Shown here: piece after piece, positions 32,163 through 32,622 of the stretch | Layout: each line of letters starts with the position of its first letter | Numbering within the stretch: position 1 is the first letter of the stretch | Source: Prevotella sp. | Lineage (GTDB): Bacteria > Bacillota > Clostridia > Christensenellales > UBA1242 | Assembly: GCA_023666145.1 (NCBI GenBank) | Contig: JAMPCO010000010.1 | Span: 1-32,622, forward strand | Direction: 5' to 3' | DNA: 32,622 bases | Position numbers and translations under genes: made by a program | The notes under the pieces: model-generated | Seen by the model: only the letters and a program-made list of their open reading frames with translations | Databases searched by the model: none | Told to the model about the DNA's origin: nothing

Positions 32163-32474
32163 TTATCTTTGCATTAAATCTTCATCGGTTACAATCACAT
32201 CGGCAGCGGTGTGTTCGTTGTCAGCCGTCGTGTCCAGTTGTTGTTCCACACGGGGTTGGGGTGCCACAACCTTTTCGGGTTGGGGTTTTTTGTTGTAGCC
32301 ATAAACACCCAGTGCAACACCTGCCGTTAATGGTAACGCAATTGCCGCCGCGACCAAATCTTCTTTTAATTCTTGCAAACGCACATCCTGGGGTTGACGC
32401 ACTTCGGTGGCTTTCAGCCTTTGACGCAAATTATTTATGGCCAATTTACGTAATTTATCGGTTTTTGGTTTCAT
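32163..32474 (-). CDS. Small single-pass membrane protein, unknown
   Basis: A 103-aa protein with a basic N-terminus (MKPKTDKLRKLAINNLRQRLK), one membrane helix (about 41-60, VAAAIALPLTAGVALGVYGY) and an acidic tail with Pro and Thr. AAGGAG lies seven to eight bases before ATG 32474. No family is recognised. It is monocistronic, ended by the hairpin at 32112-32138. Confidence 0.75.
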   Translation of the reverse strand: MKPKTDKLRKLAINNLRQRLKATEVRQPQDVRLQELKEDLVAAAIALPLTAGVALGVYGYNKKPQPEKVVAPQPRVEQQLDTTADNEHTAADVIVTDEDLMQR

Positions 32475-32568
32475 TTTGATTACTCCTTAAAAATTGAATT
32501 CACTAGCATAGCATACTTCAAAAGTAAATGCAAGACCTAAATTATTGTATGCAAGGGGACCGCCGTCA

Positions 32569-32622
32569 TGGTGCGAACGAGAGGATTTGAACCTCCAAAA
32601 ATGCGCTTCTGAGACGCACGCG
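32569..32622 (-). tRNA. tRNA (partial, 3' part), anticodon probably CAG
   Basis: From the minus strand: T arm GGAGG-TTCAAAT-CCTCT, acceptor 3' strand CGTTCGC, A, CCA. Upstream, TGCGT pairs with GCGCA around loop CTCAGAA, giving anticodon CAG (leucine). The variable region between these stems is only five T, although leucine tRNAs normally carry a long arm. The 5' half is outside the window, so isotype remains open. Confidence 0.75.

Overview
The window reads as a chromosomal segment of a low-to-mid GC bacterium, most likely a Bacillota (Firmicutes) gut-type anaerobe. The support is Shine-Dalgarno-led genes with AT-rich promoters, tRNA genes with encoded CCA ends, a penicillin-binding-type D,D-carboxypeptidase (so a walled cell), an ECF sigma/anti-sigma-like pair, and mobile-element genes (large serine recombinase, sigma-region-4-like protein, zinc-ribbon protein) of types common in Clostridia. 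The genus cannot be named from the sequence.

Layout. (1) 1-225: end of an unknown gene and a tRNA-Ala. (2) 403-5598: a restriction cassette made of an unrecognised protein, a single-chain MmeI-like type IIG/IIL restriction-modification enzyme and an AlbA_2/Schlafen-type protein. (3) 5649-13282, all minus strand: an integrated element that looks like a filamentous phage (inovirus). It has a sigma-like regulator, an HTH protein, a 55-aa coat-like membrane protein, secreted or anchored structural proteins, a 602-aa adhesin with coiled coil, InlB-type repeats and a six-bladed propeller, a possible ssDNA-binding protein and a Zot/pI-type ATPase. Replication, however, is of the eukaryotic-virus-like CRESS-DNA kind: a Rep with HUH endonuclease and SF3 helicase domains sits next to a perfect 8-bp stem whose loop carries TAGTATTAC, the circovirus-type nonanucleotide. 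(4) 13399-15678: a zinc-ribbon protein and a large serine recombinase preceded by a multi-branched RNA plus terminator that looks like an attenuator or riboswitch. (5) 15787-23499: a very AT-rich island with a frameshifted small gene, a DUF1828-type pair, and a tightly overlapping five-gene operon (ParB-like, SNF2-like helicase, MutH/Sau3AI-like, HNH nuclease, C5-cytosine methyltransferase) that I read as an uncharacterised restriction-type defence system. It ends at a C-terminal remnant of a second serine recombinase. An 11-bp repeat lies at homologous positions in both recombinase ends.

(6) 23983-32622: apparently resident genes. These are an acyltransferase broken at a 12-G tract, an ECF sigma factor with a membrane partner, tRNA-Ala, a small membrane protein with a second 12-base homopolymer at its start, tRNA-Val followed at once by a DUF6273-like protein, tRNA-Glu, two proteins of unknown (possibly surface or spore) role, a D,D-carboxypeptidase, a small membrane protein and a partial tRNA. 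In both homopolymer loci a tract of 11 rather than 12 would restore a longer reading frame, which suggests phase variation or a repeated sequencing error.

Together the left 24 kb are stacked accessory DNA (two restriction/defence modules around a phage-like element). The phage-like element with a CRESS replication module and canonical origin is the most striking feature.
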